From positions 186,001 through 250,000 of the forward strand of contig JABFRU010000002.1 of assembly GCA_013140985.1 (NCBI GenBank): a DNA stretch of 64,000 bases, written 5' to 3'. The notes beneath the pieces were generated by a model. The model had not been told where the DNA came from. It was given only the letters and a program-made list of their open reading frames with translations, and made no database searches. This DNA comes from Chitinophagaceae bacterium (lineage in GTDB: Bacteria; Bacteroidota; Bacteroidia; Chitinophagales; Chitinophagaceae). Positions within the stretch are counted from its first letter, which is position 1. The number at the start of each line of letters is the position of its first letter. The position numbers and the translations under genes are program-made. This document shows, piece after piece, positions 63,342 through 64,000 of the stretch.

Positions 63342-63387
63342 AATATTCGATCAATTAATTGAAGAATAAGTTACTGAAAAAGAGGAA

Positions 63388-63495
63388 AGCCACGAAATCA
63401 CACAAACCGGCACGAAAAATATCTGTGCTGATCTGTGTTATCTGTGTTTATCTGTGGCTAAACTGTTTCGTGTTATTTAGTGTGTTTCCGTGGCT
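63388..63495. repeat. nested word-repeat hairpin between metG and the CHAT gene
   Basis: AGCCACGAAATCACACAAAC (63388-63407) and CACGAAA face TTTCGTG and TTTCCGTGGCT (63485-63495) in inverted order. The loop is a run of ATCTGTG words (63420-63458), the complement of those flanking the GxxExxY gene 3 kb away. Confidence 0.65.
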
Positions 63496-63498
63496 ATC

Positions 63499-64000
63499 CT
63501 AACTCACATTCGAACCCGGAGCAACGGGATTCTCCGGCTTAAGCAATTGTAATTTTCCATCGCTGTCTTCTGCTGTCAATATCATTCCCTGGCTTTCGAT
63601 GCCCTTCATTTTTCTTGGTGACAGATTGGTTACAACGATCACCTGTTTACCAACGACATCTTCAGGTTTATAATGTAACGCTATGCCGGATACAATCGTT
63701 CTTTTTTCTGTGCCGAGATCGATCTCGAGTTTCAATAACTTGTCTGCTTTCTCCACTTTTTCGCAGGACAATACAGTGCCTGCTTTTAATTCAAGCTTTG
63801 CAAAATCATCGTATTGAATAGTTGACTTGTTAACAGGTTGATTGGTTGACGGGGATTTCTCTTCCATTTTGACAGCTTTATTTTTTTCAGCATTTGATTT
63901 TACTAAACCGCTTTTCAATTTTTCAATTTGATAAGCTATTTCTTCGTCTTCGATTTTTCTAAAAAGTAATTGTGGTTCTCTTAAACTATAGCCAACACTC
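63499..64000 (-). CDS. metG: methionyl-tRNA synthetase, C-terminal part (truncated by window end)
   Basis: The frame is open to the end of the window: 166 C-terminal residues are visible, starting SVGYSLREPQLLFRKIEDEE. That opening matches the end of the anticodon-binding domain of MetRS (PQLLFRKI-(E/D)-DE). A Lys/Asn-rich linker follows, then the OB-fold tRNA-binding domain (Trbp111-like): DFAKLELKAGTVLSCEKVEKADKLLKLEIDLG in part, and VVTNLSPRKMKGIESQGMIL. This is the dimer-forming tRNA-binding tail of long MetRS enzymes. A free-standing tRNA-binding protein is excluded by the upstream MetRS sequence in the same frame. Confidence 0.92.
   Translation of the reverse strand, partial: SVGYSLREPQLLFRKIEDEEIAYQIEKLKSGLVKSNAEKNKAVKMEEKSPSTNQPVNKSTIQYDDFAKLELKAGTVLSCEKVEKADKLLKLEIDLGTEKRTIVSGIALHYKPEDVVGKQVIVVTNLSPRKMKGIESQGMILTAEDSDGKLQLLKPENPVAPGSNVS

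Noticed and set aside
63499-63918. Stand-alone tRNA-binding protein (Trbp111-like)
   Set aside because: The frame continues to the window end with MetRS sequence (PQLLFRKI), so it is the C-terminus of metG.

Overview
The window looks like a chromosomal segment of a Bacteroidota, most likely a Chitinophagaceae-type bacterium. Evidence: promoters of the Bacteroidota type (TAnnTTTG at -7), a GldK-type lipoprotein homologue, a short 85-residue ATP synthase epsilon subunit, Bacteroidota-style PBP3 with a PASTA tail, a DAP-type MurE, and many secreted proteins with N-terminal signal peptides ending in AQ. This assignment is inference from gene content; no database was searched. I see no tRNA, rRNA, CRISPR or prophage.

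Layout. 1-6.7 kb: end of a beta-propeller (PQQ-repeat) protein, a tiny membrane protein, then a leftward run GNAT-like protein, dnaX, a lipoprotein and the two-lipoyl pyruvate dehydrogenase E2. 6.8-13.2 kb: a rightward accessory block made of a TPR sensor kinase, a LuxR-type regulator, a GldK-like protein, a GldN-like protein and a secreted MORN-repeat protein. 13.2-19.9 kb: an ECF42-type sigma factor with its DGPF/YCII partner, an MsbA-type ABC exporter, two head-to-head paralogous glycosyltransferases and a methyltransferase. 20-26 kb: atpD-atpC, yqgE, a sensor kinase, queA and a DUF3052 protein. 26-43.5 kb: a complete division and cell wall cluster in canonical order, mraZ-rsmH-ftsL-ftsI-murE-mraY-murD-ftsW-murG-murC-ftsQ-ftsA-ftsZ, closed by a strong terminator, with a probable MraZ operator at its promoter. 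43.8-51.7 kb: a sensor kinase, a mono-haem lipoprotein, an RhlE helicase, an M28 peptidase and an ABC-2 transporter pair. 51.8-64 kb: an inactive/active M16 peptidase pair, a metzincin coupled to a secreted protein, a broken REP-associated transposase with its palindromes, fadN, a GxxExxY protein, a secreted TPR-CHAT protein, and the C-terminal part of metG.

The most distinctive feature is the density of small palindromic and word-like repeats. At least five palindrome families and several low-complexity word repeats sit in spacers, even inside the division cluster, and some have entered coding sequences in frame (queA twice, and the dnaX, pdhC and murE linkers). One family, built on GGAAC-N3-GTTCC, flanks the RAYT transposase relic on both sides, so it is a plausible REPtron whose offspring reached queA 33 kb away. 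The most system-like accessory block is the kinase-regulator-GldK-like-GldN-like-MORN block at 6.8-13.2 kb, which has type IX secretion homologues but no GldL/GldM motor genes.
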